From an uncultured Collinsella sp. (lineage in GTDB: Bacteria; Actinomycetota; Coriobacteriia; Coriobacteriales; Coriobacteriaceae), in assembly GCA_902478365.1 (NCBI GenBank), contig CABSKX010000001.1, positions 48,778 to 112,777 of the forward strand: DNA of 64,000 nt. The letters are read 5' to 3'. Position numbers and translations under genes: made by a program. The notes under the pieces are model-generated. The model was given only the letters and a program-made list of their open reading frames with translations. It had not been told where the DNA came from and made no database searches. Each line of letters starts with the position of its first letter. Positions within the stretch are counted from its first letter, which is position 1. Below are positions 9,119 through 17,233 of the stretch, in pieces.

Positions 9119-9823
9119 ATGGCAATCAAGGTGTTCGCTGACGGTGCAAACCTCGAGGGCATGCTCGACATGTACGAGAACGGCAACGTTCAGGGTTTCA
9201 CGACCAACCCGTCCCTTATGAAGAAGGGCGGCGTGACGGATTACCGCGCGTTTGCCAAGGAGGTCCTGGCCCACATCACCGATGTGTCCGTCTCGTTTGA
9301 GGTCTTTGCCGACGACGTCGAGACTATGGAGGTCGAGGCGCGCGAGATCGCTACCTGGGCCGAGAACGTCTACGTCAAGATTCCGTGCGTGACCACCAAG
9401 GGCGAGTCCACCGCCGAGCTGGTGCGCAAGCTTTCGGCCGACGGCATCAAGGTCAACGTCACCACCATCTTTACGCCTACGCAGGTCGATGAGATGGTCG
9501 AGGCCGTCGACGCCGAGACGCCGTCCATCATCTCGCTCTTTGCCGGCCGCATCGCCGATACCGGCGTCGACCCCATTCCGTTTATGACGGAGTCGGTCAA
9601 GAAGGCCGCCGCAAAGCCCAACTGCGAGGTCCTGTGGGCGTCCACGCGCGAGCTCATCAACATTTACCAGGCCGAGGCCTGCGGTTGCCAGATCATTACG
9701 GTACCCAACAGCATCCTGGCCAAGCGGAAGAACATCGGTCGCGACCCGTACGAGGTCTCGCTCGACACCGTGCGCGGCTTTGCCAAGGATATCGCCGCTT
9801 TGGGTTTCCATATTCTGCCGTAA
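9119..9823 (+). CDS. fsa: Transaldolase / fructose-6-phosphate aldolase family
   Basis: The 234-residue product belongs to the small transaldolase subfamily (TalC/Fsa), cytosolic TIM-barrel class I aldolases. The Schiff-base lysine is Lys87 in NVYVKIPC; TTNPSLMKK (28-36) and SLFAGRIADTG are also conserved. It could act on fructose 6-phosphate, sedoheptulose 7-phosphate or a related sugar phosphate; sequence alone does not separate these. The ATG at 9119 follows GAAAGGAA with 8-nt spacing; the upstream ATG at 9095 has no ribosome site. A remnant of a second fsa 3' end lies 130 bp downstream. Confidence 0.9.
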   Translation: MAIKVFADGANLEGMLDMYENGNVQGFTTNPSLMKKGGVTDYRAFAKEVLAHITDVSVSFEVFADDVETMEVEAREIATWAENVYVKIPCVTTKGESTAELVRKLSADGIKVNVTTIFTPTQVDEMVEAVDAETPSIISLFAGRIADTGVDPIPFMTESVKKAAAKPNCEVLWASTRELINIYQAEACGCQIITVPNSILAKRKNIGRDPYEVSLDTVRGFAKDIAALGFHILP

Positions 9824-9853
9824 CGCGAACACTGGCTACGCCGTGGGCTGTTC

Positions 9854-9925
9854 GCCCCGGCCTTTCCTTTCCCTATCGCTCACGCGCTTCGCGAGGGTCG
9901 CGCTAGGCAAAGGAAAGGCCGGGGC
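9854..9925. repeat. 17-bp stem hairpin element
   Basis: GCCCCGGCCTTTCCTTT (9854-9870) pairs perfectly with 9909-9925. The loop folds again: CCTA-t-CGC against GCG-c-TAGG, then CGCG-ctt-CGCG type pairing. It starts 30 nt after the fsa stop and could be its terminator, although there is no T-run, or a mobile palindrome. Confidence 0.75.
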
Positions 9926-9952
9926 TGCCGACACGAGCTTGCCAGCAAGTTG

Positions 9953-9976
9953 GCGCTTGGCTTCCATATCCTGCCG
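9953..9976 (+). pseudogene. Relic of a second fsa gene 3' end
   Basis: These 24 bases encode ALGFHILP, the same eight residues that end the intact fsa product. The codon differences (GCG for GCT, CTT for TTG, GGC for GGT, ATC for ATT) are all synonymous, which fits a diverged paralogue and not a recent copy. The stop codon position reads TGG. Upstream of it the frame is replaced by the hairpin element. Confidence 0.55.
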
Positions 9977-9979
9977 TGG

Positions 9980-10195
9980 GCAAAGGTACCCCCGCCTGCG
10001 CCGTGCAAAATTGAGAGTATTCAGCAAGGTAAAGGTCTTTATCAGTTAACCGAAGCATGGAACGGCCCCCGTTTTGGCTCTGATGACGCTAAAACGGGGG
10101 CTGTTCCATGCTTTTTCGTCTCTGAGGGGCATCCGGAACGGTGGAATTTGCAGAATACTCGCGATTTTGCACATCGCTACAGGGGGTACCTTTGC
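9980..10195. repeat. 216-bp MITE-like element with 46-bp terminal inverted repeats
   Basis: The outer arms 9980-10025 and 10150-10195 have equal length and pair over GCAAAGGTACCCCC and GTGCAAAAT..GAGTATTC. Between them is a second stem of 26 bp with two mismatches (10053-10078 with 10088-10113), followed by a T-run. No open frame is inside. It looks like a non-autonomous mobile element or a very large bidirectional terminator for fsa and tex. Confidence 0.7.
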
Positions 10196-10204
10196 TTTGG
10201 CGGT

Positions 10205-12352
10205 TTACTTGCCCTGTACCATGGTGAGCGAGATCTTCTTGCGGTCGCGATCGACCTTTTCGACCCACACCTTGACCGTGTCACCGATGCGTACCACGTC
10301 GCTCGGGTGCTTGACGAAGCGGTTGGCCAGCTTGGAGATGTGCACAAGGCCGTCCTGGTGCACTCCCACGTCGACGAAGGCGCCAAAGTCGACGACGTTG
10401 CGCACCGTGCCCTTGAGTTCCATGCCGGGCTCCAGGTCATCGATGGAAAGCGCCGAGCGGCTAAAGACCACCTCGGGCGCGTCGTCGCGCGGGTCGCGAC
10501 CGGGCTTCTTGAGCTCGTTGACGATGTCGATGAGCGTCAGGGTGCCGCAGTCCAGGTCGCTTGCCAGCGCCGAGATGCTGCCCAGACGGCGCTCGATATC
10601 GGGCACGCCGCCACGGCTGAGTTCACTGGCCGCCACACCGGCGCGCTCCAAGACGGATGTGGCCACCTCATAGCTTTCGGGGTGGACGCTCGTCGCGTCG
10701 AGCGGGTTCTTACCGCCGCTGATGCGCAAAAAGCCCGCGGCGTTGAGGTATGCCTTGGGTCCCAGCTTGGGGACCTTCTTGAGCTGGCGGCGATCGGTAA
10801 AGGCGCCGTTTTCCTCGCGGTAAGCCACGATGTTTTTGGCCACGCTCGGCGTGATGCCCGATACGTATCCCAGCAGGCTCGCGCTCGCGGTGTTCACGTC
10901 GACGCCCACGCGGTTGACGACGTCCTCCACCACGTGGCCCAGGGTGCGCGAAAGCTCGGCCTGGTCAAGGTCGTGCTGGTACTGGCCAACGCCGATGGAC
11001 TGGGGCGGAATCTTGACGAGCTCTGCCAGCGGGTCTTGCAGGCGGCGGCCCAGGCTCATGGCGCCACGCACGGTGACGTCCAGGTCGGGATATTCCTGGC
11101 TGGCGAGCTCGGAGGCGGAGTACACCGATGCGCCGGCCTCGTTGACGATGGTGTAGCGAAGGCTGGGCGCCTGCTCGGCAATGAACTCCGAAACGACTTC
11201 CTCGGTCTCGCGGCTGGCGGTGCCGTTGCCGATGACGATGGTGTTGACGCTGTCCTTCTTGACGAGGCGGGCGAGCTCGCGCTTGGTGCCGGCGACGTCG
11301 TGGCGCGGCTTGGTGGGGTAGACCACGCCGTGGTCGAGCAGCTTGCCGGTCTCGTCCATAACGGCGACCTTGCAGCCGGTGCGGTAGCCCGGATCGAGCG
11401 CGAGCACGCGGGCGCCACGGACGGGGCGTGCCGAGAGCAGGCCCTCGAGATTCTTGGCAAAGACGTTGATAGCCTCGGTCTGCGCACGGACGGTGAGTTT
11501 GGCGCGGGCCTCGCGCTCCAGCGAGGGGGCCATGAGGCGCTTGTAGCCGTCGGCGATGGCGGCGTCGAAAATGGGGGCGAAGACGCCCTGGCGTCGGGGC
11601 CAACGGCTGCCGAGGCGTGCCGTGGCGGCAGCGCCGTCGACGTTCACGCGCACGCGGAGCTTGCCCTCGCGCTCACCGCGGTCGATAGCCAGCACGCGGT
11701 GGTTGGGTATACGGCGCAGCGGCTCATCATAGCTGTAGTACGGCTCGTAGGGGGTCTTCTCGGCGGGGTCGGTGGCCTCGACGACGATGTCGGCGGTGTT
11801 TTGCGTAAAGGCGCGCAGGTCGGCGACGTTCTCGGGGTCCTCGGCCACCGTCTCGGCCACGATGTCTGCCGCGCCGGCGAGCGCCTTCTCGGGCGTGTCG
11901 AAGCCGGCCTCCTCGTTGACGTAGGCTGCGGCGGCGTCGAGTGCGCTGCCCTTGGCGGATGCCTGCATGATGATCATGTTGGCAAGCGGCTCCAGGCCGG
12001 CCTCGCGGGCCTTCTGCGCGCGGGTCATACGCTTTTTGCGGTAGGGCTTGTAGAGGTCCTCGACACGCTGGAGCTGCGTGGCCTCGCGAATCTGCTGCTC
12101 GAGTTCGGGCGTGAGTTTGCCCTGGGCATCGATGAGCAGGATGACGTCCTCTTTGCGCTGCTCAAGATTGCGCAGGTAAGACAGGCGCTCGTCGAGTGTG
12201 CGCAGGGCGACGTCGTCCATGCCGCCCGTGGCTTCCTTGCGGTAGCGCGAGATAAAGGGGATGGTGTTGCCCTCGTCGATGAGTTTGACGGCCGCCTCGA
12301 TGTTGGCGGCCTTAAGGTTGAGCTCGCGGGCGAGCTGGGCGATAAGATCCAT
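10205..12352 (-). CDS. tex: Tex family RNA-binding transcription accessory protein
   Basis: The 715-residue cytosolic protein has the Tex/YhgF layout: an N-terminal helical region (ARELN..FISRYRKEATGGMD), a YqgF/RNase H-like domain (ALDPGYRTGCKVAVMD), a helix-hairpin-helix region (VNTASASLLGYVSGI) and a C-terminal S1 RNA-binding domain (ELKGTVRNVVDFGAFVDVG). Tex proteins bind RNA and affect transcription and RNA turnover. The ATG at 12352 follows AAGGAG; a longer frame to 12439 lacks a ribosome site. It appears monocistronic and is flanked on both sides by large palindromic elements. Confidence 0.95.
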   Translation of the reverse strand: MDLIAQLARELNLKAANIEAAVKLIDEGNTIPFISRYRKEATGGMDDVALRTLDERLSYLRNLEQRKEDVILLIDAQGKLTPELEQQIREATQLQRVEDLYKPYRKKRMTRAQKAREAGLEPLANMIIMQASAKGSALDAAAAYVNEEAGFDTPEKALAGAADIVAETVAEDPENVADLRAFTQNTADIVVEATDPAEKTPYEPYYSYDEPLRRIPNHRVLAIDRGEREGKLRVRVNVDGAAATARLGSRWPRRQGVFAPIFDAAIADGYKRLMAPSLEREARAKLTVRAQTEAINVFAKNLEGLLSARPVRGARVLALDPGYRTGCKVAVMDETGKLLDHGVVYPTKPRHDVAGTKRELARLVKKDSVNTIVIGNGTASRETEEVVSEFIAEQAPSLRYTIVNEAGASVYSASELASQEYPDLDVTVRGAMSLGRRLQDPLAELVKIPPQSIGVGQYQHDLDQAELSRTLGHVVEDVVNRVGVDVNTASASLLGYVSGITPSVAKNIVAYREENGAFTDRRQLKKVPKLGPKAYLNAAGFLRISGGKNPLDATSVHPESYEVATSVLERAGVAASELSRGGVPDIERRLGSISALASDLDCGTLTLIDIVNELKKPGRDPRDDAPEVVFSRSALSIDDLEPGMELKGTVRNVVDFGAFVDVGVHQDGLVHISKLANRFVKHPSDVVRIGDTVKVWVEKVDRDRKKISLTMVQGK

Positions 12353-12432
12353 GGGACTCCTTGCGTTTAAGGTGCGTTTGCAACACAGGGCTACCAAGGA
12401 TACCACCCGTCCCAAAAGGCTGTTTTGGGGCC
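12353..12432. other. Short 5' region of tex
   Basis: This stretch leads from the tex start into the palindromic element at 12433. The minus-strand ribosome site AAGGAG lies at 12356-12361. No clear promoter was recognised; the promoter may lie within or beyond the palindromic element. Confidence 0.3.
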
Positions 12433-12596
12433 GCGCCACGAAAACGGCCTATCTACTACGTTTTACCCGTAGGGGCTGACCATACCTGGGTTTTCCGAAA
12501 ATCGGCAAGCCGTTTACCTGCGGTTTTTATTTCGCGAAATTCGGCATGGTTGAGGGTGGTCGGCTAAACGTAGTAGATAGGCCCATTTCGTGGCGC
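12433..12596. repeat. 164-bp element with ~31-bp inverted-repeat arms
   Basis: GCGCCACGAAAACGGCCTAT and following bases (12433-12463) are matched by the complementary arm at 12566-12596, containing AAACGTAGTAGATAGGCC, with only one or two mismatches. The ~100-nt centre holds short self-pairing blocks (CCGA-aaa-TCGG, TTTCGCGAAA) and encodes nothing credible. It lies upstream of tex and downstream of the Gfo/Idh gene, both on the minus strand. Confidence 0.8.
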
Positions 12597-12653
12597 ACGA
12601 ACCAAGCTGAGGCGCAAAATGGCCCTTGCCCCAGAAAAATCGTCGGCAAGTTA

Positions 12654-12690
12654 GCAAAATGCCCCACGGGCAGGAGGCTGCTCGCGGGGC
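12654..12690 (-). terminator. Probable terminator of the SDR-MFS-Gfo operon
   Basis: On the minus strand GCCCCGCG and CGTGGGGC bracket an inner CAG/CTG stem, followed by ATTTTGC. It lies about 75 nt past the stop codon of the Gfo/Idh gene. The stem is short and has one mismatch. Confidence 0.5.
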
Positions 12691-12763
12691 AAAGAAGAGG
12701 GGCTTATTGGTGGCGGACCGAAGGGTTCGGCATGGGGCTTCTGCCGCGGTCGCTCTTAAGGCA

Positions 12764-13804
12764 TTACAGCTCGACGAGCTGGCCGGTCTCGGCGGCCTCC
12801 TTGATGGCGTTGAGAAGCGTGAGCGTCTTGACGTTATCGGCGGGGGTCACGACGGGCTTGACCTCGCGGCGGACAACCTTCACAAAGTGCTTGAGCTGCA
12901 TCTTGTGCGGCAGTGCCGGGTCCACGGCCGGAATCTCCATCTGCAGCGGCTTGTGCCAGTTAGAGGCGCCGTCGTAGGAGAACTGGTGCAGGCGGGGCAG
13001 CGAAAGGGCGCCCTTGGTGCCGCCGATAAAGTAGGCGTCGGCGTCGAAGGGGCGGTACTGCGGATCCTCGCGAGCGGTCGCCTCCCAGTTCCAGGGGCTG
13101 GCGGTGGCGTCAGAGATGGTCATGCTCGCGAGCGCGCCGTCGGCAAAACGGACGTTGACCACGGCGGAGTCCTCGGTCTCAAAACCGCGGGCGGCGCTGG
13201 ACTGCATACCCTGGACGGCAACGGGCTCGCCCAGCAGGTAGCGGAGCAAGTCGACGTCGTGCACCAGGTTGACCAGGATCGGGCCGGCACCCTTCTTGCG
13301 GCGCCACTCGACATCGAAATACTCGTCATTCTTATAGATCATGTAGTGGAAGCTCGACACGGTGAGCTTGCCCAGCTCGCCGGACTCGATGATTTCCTTG
13401 GCCTTGTTGACGAAGGGGTTGTGGCGACGGTGCTGACCCACGAGCACGGGCACGCCGGCGGTCTCGGCCTCGGCGGCAAAGGCCTGGGCATCCTCGAGAT
13501 CGTTGGAGATCGGCTTTTCGACCAGCGGCACGATGTTGCGCTTCACAGCCTCGCGGGCAACGCCCAGGTGCAGGTCGTTGGGGGTGGCGATGATGACGGC
13601 CTCGGGCTTGACCTCGTCCATCATCTGGGCGGGATCGGTGTAAAACGGCACGCCGGCGGCCTCGGCCGTGGCGCGGGCGCCCTCAAAGGCGTCGGCGATG
13701 GCGACGAGCTCGGCCTCGGGCTCTTCGGTGACAAAGCGGATGTGGTTGCGGCCCATGGCGCCGGCGCCGATAACGGCAATGCGGACGGGGTTGAGCTCAG
13801 ACAT
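12764..13804 (-). CDS. Gfo/Idh/MocA family NAD(P)-dependent oxidoreductase
   Basis: The 346-residue protein has an N-terminal Rossmann fold with GAGAMG at 13-18 and the EKP motif (VEKPISND), followed by the family's C-terminal alpha/beta domain. Such enzymes oxidise sugars, inositols or amino sugars, or reduce keto-sugars. The start has an AAGGAGTCGAA ribosome site. It is the third gene of a minus-strand operon after an SDR dehydrogenase and an OxlT-type transporter. The cluster suggests uptake and stepwise oxidation of one polyol, sugar acid or similar substrate; the substrate is not identifiable. Confidence 0.88.
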   Translation of the reverse strand: MSELNPVRIAVIGAGAMGRNHIRFVTEEPEAELVAIADAFEGARATAEAAGVPFYTDPAQMMDEVKPEAVIIATPNDLHLGVAREAVKRNIVPLVEKPISNDLEDAQAFAAEAETAGVPVLVGQHRRHNPFVNKAKEIIESGELGKLTVSSFHYMIYKNDEYFDVEWRRKKGAGPILVNLVHDVDLLRYLLGEPVAVQGMQSSAARGFETEDSAVVNVRFADGALASMTISDATASPWNWEATAREDPQYRPFDADAYFIGGTKGALSLPRLHQFSYDGASNWHKPLQMEIPAVDPALPHKMQLKHFVKVVRREVKPVVTPADNVKTLTLLNAIKEAAETGQLVEL

Positions 13805-13834
13805 TTCGACTCCTTAATACTGGTGACCGGTGGA

Positions 13835-13865
13835 ATGCGACAAAGGGGCTGTCCCTTTGTCGCAT
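13835..13865. repeat. 13-bp palindrome, AAAGGG/CCCTTT family (copy 2)
   Basis: ATGCGACAAAGGG (13835-13847) pairs perfectly with CCCTTTGTCGCAT (13853-13865), loop GCTGT. It lies between two genes of the same minus-strand operon. Relative to copy 1, GTGAC/GTCAC has become GCGAC/GTCGC, a compensated change. Confidence 0.85.
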
Positions 13866-13873
13866 CGGTAAAA

Positions 13874-15130
13874 CTAGGCGGACTTCTTCTTGCTGTCGGA
13901 GACCATCATGTAGACGGTGAGTACGACGGCGATGGCGGCGATCACAATGGCGCCGTAGAAGGACTGCTGGTAGGCGGCGCTGCCGGCCTCGGCGTGATAC
14001 AGCACGGCGGTGATGGGCTGGCTGATCCAGGTGGAAGCGGCGTAGCCCAAAAACATGATGCCGTAGTTGACGCCGATGTTGCTGGTGCCAAAGGCGCCAC
14101 CGGTGAGCGGCGGGTAGATGACGAGCAGAGCGCCAAAGCTAAAGCCGAGCAGAGCGAGCGCCACAAAGAACATGGCCTGCGTAAAGCTCATCGACATGAT
14201 GACGAGTGCGACGATGGTGACGACAAGGCTGATGAGCAGCGACTTATAGGCGCCGAGCTTGTCGATGATCTGGCCAAAGGACAGACGGCCGACCAGGTTG
14301 GCGCAGGTGTTGACGGAGACCACCACACCGCCGAGGGCGACGGCCGCGGCGCTCGTGGGGTCGGCGAAGAGCTGAACGGCGGCGATGGAGGCAACCTTGC
14401 CCACGAGCAGGGTGCCCGCGGTGGCGGCAAAGGCGAAGGTGACGATGAGGACCCAGAAGCGCGGGGTCTTGACCATCTCGCCCGGGGTGAGGTCGCCGAA
14501 GGTGCCAGCGTGCGCGCCGCCCTTGGGGGCCTCGAAGCCCTCGGGCAGCCAACCGGCCTCGGGGGCCTTCAGGAACAGGGCGGAGGCGGCGATCGTCACA
14601 AAGAAGATGACGCCGAGCGCCTTAAGGGCGCCAAAGATGCCCAGGCTCGGGATGAGCAGCGAGGCGAGCACCGGGGACAGCACGGCGGGACCGGCGGTCG
14701 AAGCGGCCAGGGTGATGCCGGAGGCGAGACCCTTCTTGTCGATGAACCACTTTTGGCCGGTGGTGAGCGCGGGATTGTAGCCCAGGCCGTTGCCGATGGC
14801 GGCGACGAGCGAGAACCACAGGTAGAACTGCCACGGCTCGGTGACGGTGCCGGACATGAACCAGCCCAGGCCGTAGCACGCGGCGGCGGCGATCACGACG
14901 TTGCGCGGGCCGATCTTATCGGAGATGCGGCCGGCGAAGATGCCCGTCACGGCCATGATGGTCTGAAAGACTGGGAAGGCCCAGGTAAGAGCGCTGGACC
15001 ACCCGGGGTAGACGGCGAGCAGGTTCTTGCTCACGACGGAATACAGCGCGATGGAGCTGATGAAGAACATGGTGACGCACGCGGCGGAAAGCACGACGGC
15101 GCGACCCTTGTTGGAGTTGGTGGAAGCCAT
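13874..15130 (-). CDS. OxlT-type MFS transporter
   Basis: The 418-residue product has twelve hydrophobic segments and resembles oxalate/formate antiporter family members (FAGRISDKIGPRN loop between helices 2 and 3; GYNPALTTGQKWFIDKKG-like segment before helix 5, a hallmark of this branch). It would carry an organic anion or other small solute across the cytoplasmic membrane. It begins 66 nt after the SDR gene in the same operon and ends just before a palindrome. The transported substrate is presumably that of the neighbouring dehydrogenases, but this is inference. Confidence 0.85.
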   Translation of the reverse strand: MASTNSNKGRAVVLSAACVTMFFISSIALYSVVSKNLLAVYPGWSSALTWAFPVFQTIMAVTGIFAGRISDKIGPRNVVIAAAACYGLGWFMSGTVTEPWQFYLWFSLVAAIGNGLGYNPALTTGQKWFIDKKGLASGITLAASTAGPAVLSPVLASLLIPSLGIFGALKALGVIFFVTIAASALFLKAPEAGWLPEGFEAPKGGAHAGTFGDLTPGEMVKTPRFWVLIVTFAFAATAGTLLVGKVASIAAVQLFADPTSAAAVALGGVVVSVNTCANLVGRLSFGQIIDKLGAYKSLLISLVVTIVALVIMSMSFTQAMFFVALALLGFSFGALLVIYPPLTGGAFGTSNIGVNYGIMFLGYAASTWISQPITAVLYHAEAGSAAYQQSFYGAIVIAAIAVVLTVYMMVSDSKKKSA

Positions 15131-15196
15131 TGGACTCTTTCTGATCGATACGGGGGAGGAGCGGGCGTGTCTGCGGGGCCTCCCCGTCAGGTTGGA

Positions 15197-16078
15197 TTAC
15201 TGGTCAGTCGGCTTTGCGACGCCGGACTCATCGGACCAGAGCTCGACACCCTTGTTCTTAAGGTGGTTGTCGGCATAGGCGCGACGGCCGCCGGGCTTGG
15301 CGGTGAGGTCGCCCATCATGTTGGAGAAGCCGCCGTCGACCTTGATGGCGTCGCCGGTGGTAAAGTCCGAGCGCTTGGACGCCAGGAACATGACGGCGTT
15401 GGCGATATCGCTGACCTCGCCGATGCGGCGCGTGGCGATCAGGCGGCTGCGGCTCTTCTCGACCTCGGGGTCGGCGTAGAAGTTGGCCGACATGGGGGTC
15501 TTGACGAAGCAGGGCTCGACGCAGTTGGAGCGCACGCCGTAGGGACCCCATTCGGCAGCCAGCATCTTGGACATCATGTTGACGCCCGCCTTGGTGGAGC
15601 TGTACACGCCCGAGAACGTCTCGGGGGAGTGGCTGGCAACGGTCGAGATGTGCACCAGGCGGCCCTGGCCGGCCTTGATCATCTCGCGACCAAAGCGCTG
15701 CGAGGTGATGAAGTAACCGGTGAGGTTGACGTTGAGCACCTGCTCCCAGTCGCTCAGCGGCAGGTCCTCCATGGCGGCGAAGCGCAGAATGCCGGCGGTG
15801 TTGACGAGAACGTCGACGCGGCCGAAGTCGGCGATGGTGGCATCGACGGCGGCCTGAACCTCGGCCTCGTCGGTGGCGTTCATCTTGTAACCCTCGGCGT
15901 GGATGCCAAACTCGGCGGCGAGGTCGGCGGCCGCGGCCTTGACCTTTTCCTCGTCCAGATCGAGCAGGACGACGTTGGCGCCGTTGCGGGCGAACTCGCG
16001 GCAAATCTCGACGCCCATACCGCCGAGTGCGCCGGTCACGGCGCAGACATCGCCCTCGAGCTTAAGCCAGTTGCTCAT
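15197..16078 (-). CDS. Short-chain dehydrogenase/reductase
   Basis: The 293-residue protein is a classical SDR. It has the NAD(P) motif TGALGGMG (15-22), the NTAG motif (93-96), and the catalytic Tyr159 and Lys163 (YSSTK) with an upstream serine-rich strand (HISTVASH). LDLDEEK after the second strand puts acidic residues where NAD-preferring SDRs have Asp. A tail of about 40 residues beyond the usual ~250 is present. It is the first gene of the operon with the OxlT-type transporter and Gfo/Idh enzyme, divergent from a LysR regulator, which probably controls it. Confidence 0.9.
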   Translation of the reverse strand: MSNWLKLEGDVCAVTGALGGMGVEICREFARNGANVVLLDLDEEKVKAAAADLAAEFGIHAEGYKMNATDEAEVQAAVDATIADFGRVDVLVNTAGILRFAAMEDLPLSDWEQVLNVNLTGYFITSQRFGREMIKAGQGRLVHISTVASHSPETFSGVYSSTKAGVNMMSKMLAAEWGPYGVRSNCVEPCFVKTPMSANFYADPEVEKSRSRLIATRRIGEVSDIANAVMFLASKRSDFTTGDAIKVDGGFSNMMGDLTAKPGGRRAYADNHLKNKGVELWSDESGVAKPTDQ

Positions 16079-16311
16079 AGGAATTTCCCTTCTTGTGCCT
16101 CCTTGTGGGTCGTTCCCATTAATCGACCCACGTGGTTTTCGCAGGTTATCGTATGCTTTGCATTTGCGCAGGTGAATTGCATATTTGTTAGAATAGCGTT
16201 AACCGTAGGTTTATAGCTTACAAGACGATGTGTCCTTAATTGAGTGTGTGACCTGCCGAAACGACCCCCTTTGGCAGTTCATTGCCATACGTCTGGAAAC
16301 AGGAGATTGAC
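16079..16311. promoter_or_regulatory. Divergent promoter region of SDR operon and LysR gene
   Basis: This 233-bp region is more AT-rich than its neighbours in the part 16120-16230. It should hold both promoters and LysR operator sites. GTATGC..GCAT..GCATAT clusters and TTAACC-n-TTATAGC are present, and T-N11-A boxes can be drawn in several places, so I do not assign one. A GGGTCG/CGACCC pair brackets TTCCCATTAAT at about 16107-16129. Confidence 0.4.
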
Positions 16312-17190
16312 GTGTACGATCGACGACTCGAGGCCATATCGGCCGCCGCTGAGTTGGGAAGCTTCTCGCGGGCGGCGGCACAATTGCGCGTGTCGACCCC
16401 GGCGCTCGTCAAACAGGTGTCGGGTTTCGAGGCCGAGTTCGGCATCACGCTGTTCGAACGCTCGCATTCGGGTGTTAAGGTGACGCCGGCGGGCGCTCTG
16501 CTGGTGGACGACGCGCGCTCGATCATGCGGCAGTCCGAGGACGCGCTGCGCCGCGCCCGACGCGCGGCGGGCGATGGCGGTGCCGTGCGTCTGGGTGTGT
16601 CGATGATGTGCCCGGGGCGCCAAACGCTGTCGATGTGGTCGGGCGTACGCGAGCTGGAACCGTCGCTGCGATTTGAGATCGTGCCGGTAAGCGACCTCTA
16701 TGACGAGCGCGAGACCGTCATGCGCAGCCTCGGTCGTGAGGTCGATGTGGTGCAGTCGAGTTTTTCGACCCCGCGCTGGGGTGACGCCTGCCAAAAGCTC
16801 CGCATTGTCAACGTGCCGTTTTATATCGACCTGCCGCGCACGAGCCCGCTGGCGCGCAAGAATCGCATTACGGTCGCCGACTTGGAGGGTATGCGTCTGC
16901 GCGTGCTCCGCCACGGCAACGACGCTATGGACAGCCTGCGTATCGATCTTTTGGCAGACGGCGGCGTGGACGTGATCGATGTGGATAGCTTCGACTTTGC
17001 GCTCTTTAACGAGGCGGAGGAAAAGGGTGACGCGGTGCTCACCTGCGGCGCATGGTCGGGGGTGCACCCGGCCTTTGTGGGCGTACCGTTCCTGTGCGGC
17101 CGCGAGGTGCCGGTCTTTTTGCACTATCCGCTCGAGCCGACCCTCCAAGTACAAAAATTCATCAACGCCACGGCACAACTTCTCAAATAG
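16312..17190 (+). CDS. LysR family transcriptional regulator
   Basis: The 292-residue product has an N-terminal winged helix-turn-helix (about residues 1-60, LEAISAAAELGSFSRAAAQLRVS), then a periplasmic-binding-protein-like effector domain. The GTG start at 16312 has AGGAG at 16301-16305, six bases upstream; the in-frame TTG at 16282 has none. It is divergent from the SDR-MFS-Gfo operon. By the usual LysR arrangement it probably activates that operon in response to a substrate-derived small molecule. Confidence 0.9.
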   Translation: MYDRRLEAISAAAELGSFSRAAAQLRVSTPALVKQVSGFEAEFGITLFERSHSGVKVTPAGALLVDDARSIMRQSEDALRRARRAAGDGGAVRLGVSMMCPGRQTLSMWSGVRELEPSLRFEIVPVSDLYDERETVMRSLGREVDVVQSSFSTPRWGDACQKLRIVNVPFYIDLPRTSPLARKNRITVADLEGMRLRVLRHGNDAMDSLRIDLLADGGVDVIDVDSFDFALFNEAEEKGDAVLTCGAWSGVHPAFVGVPFLCGREVPVFLHYPLEPTLQVQKFINATAQLLK

Positions 17191-17233
17191 CCAAAAGAGT
17201 CCCGTCCCAAATTAGCTACCCTTTGCTACGGGT

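Larger units (their letters stand above)
9824..10204. other. Non-coding patch between fsa and tex
   Basis: About 380 bp with no credible gene. It holds, in order, a hairpin with 17-bp perfect arms (9854-9925), a short relic of an fsa 3' end (9953-9976) and a 216-bp inverted-repeat element (9980-10195) that ends just before the tex stop codon. The long open frame on the plus strand that begins here and runs to 12370 is an antisense shadow of tex. Confidence 0.8.

Noticed and set aside
9950..12370. 806-residue open frame on the plus strand
   Set aside because: It is entirely antisense to tex, has the composition of a GC-rich shadow frame, and no ribosome site. The same applies to the 1196-residue plus-strand frame 12626-16216 and the 738-residue minus-strand frame 606-2822.
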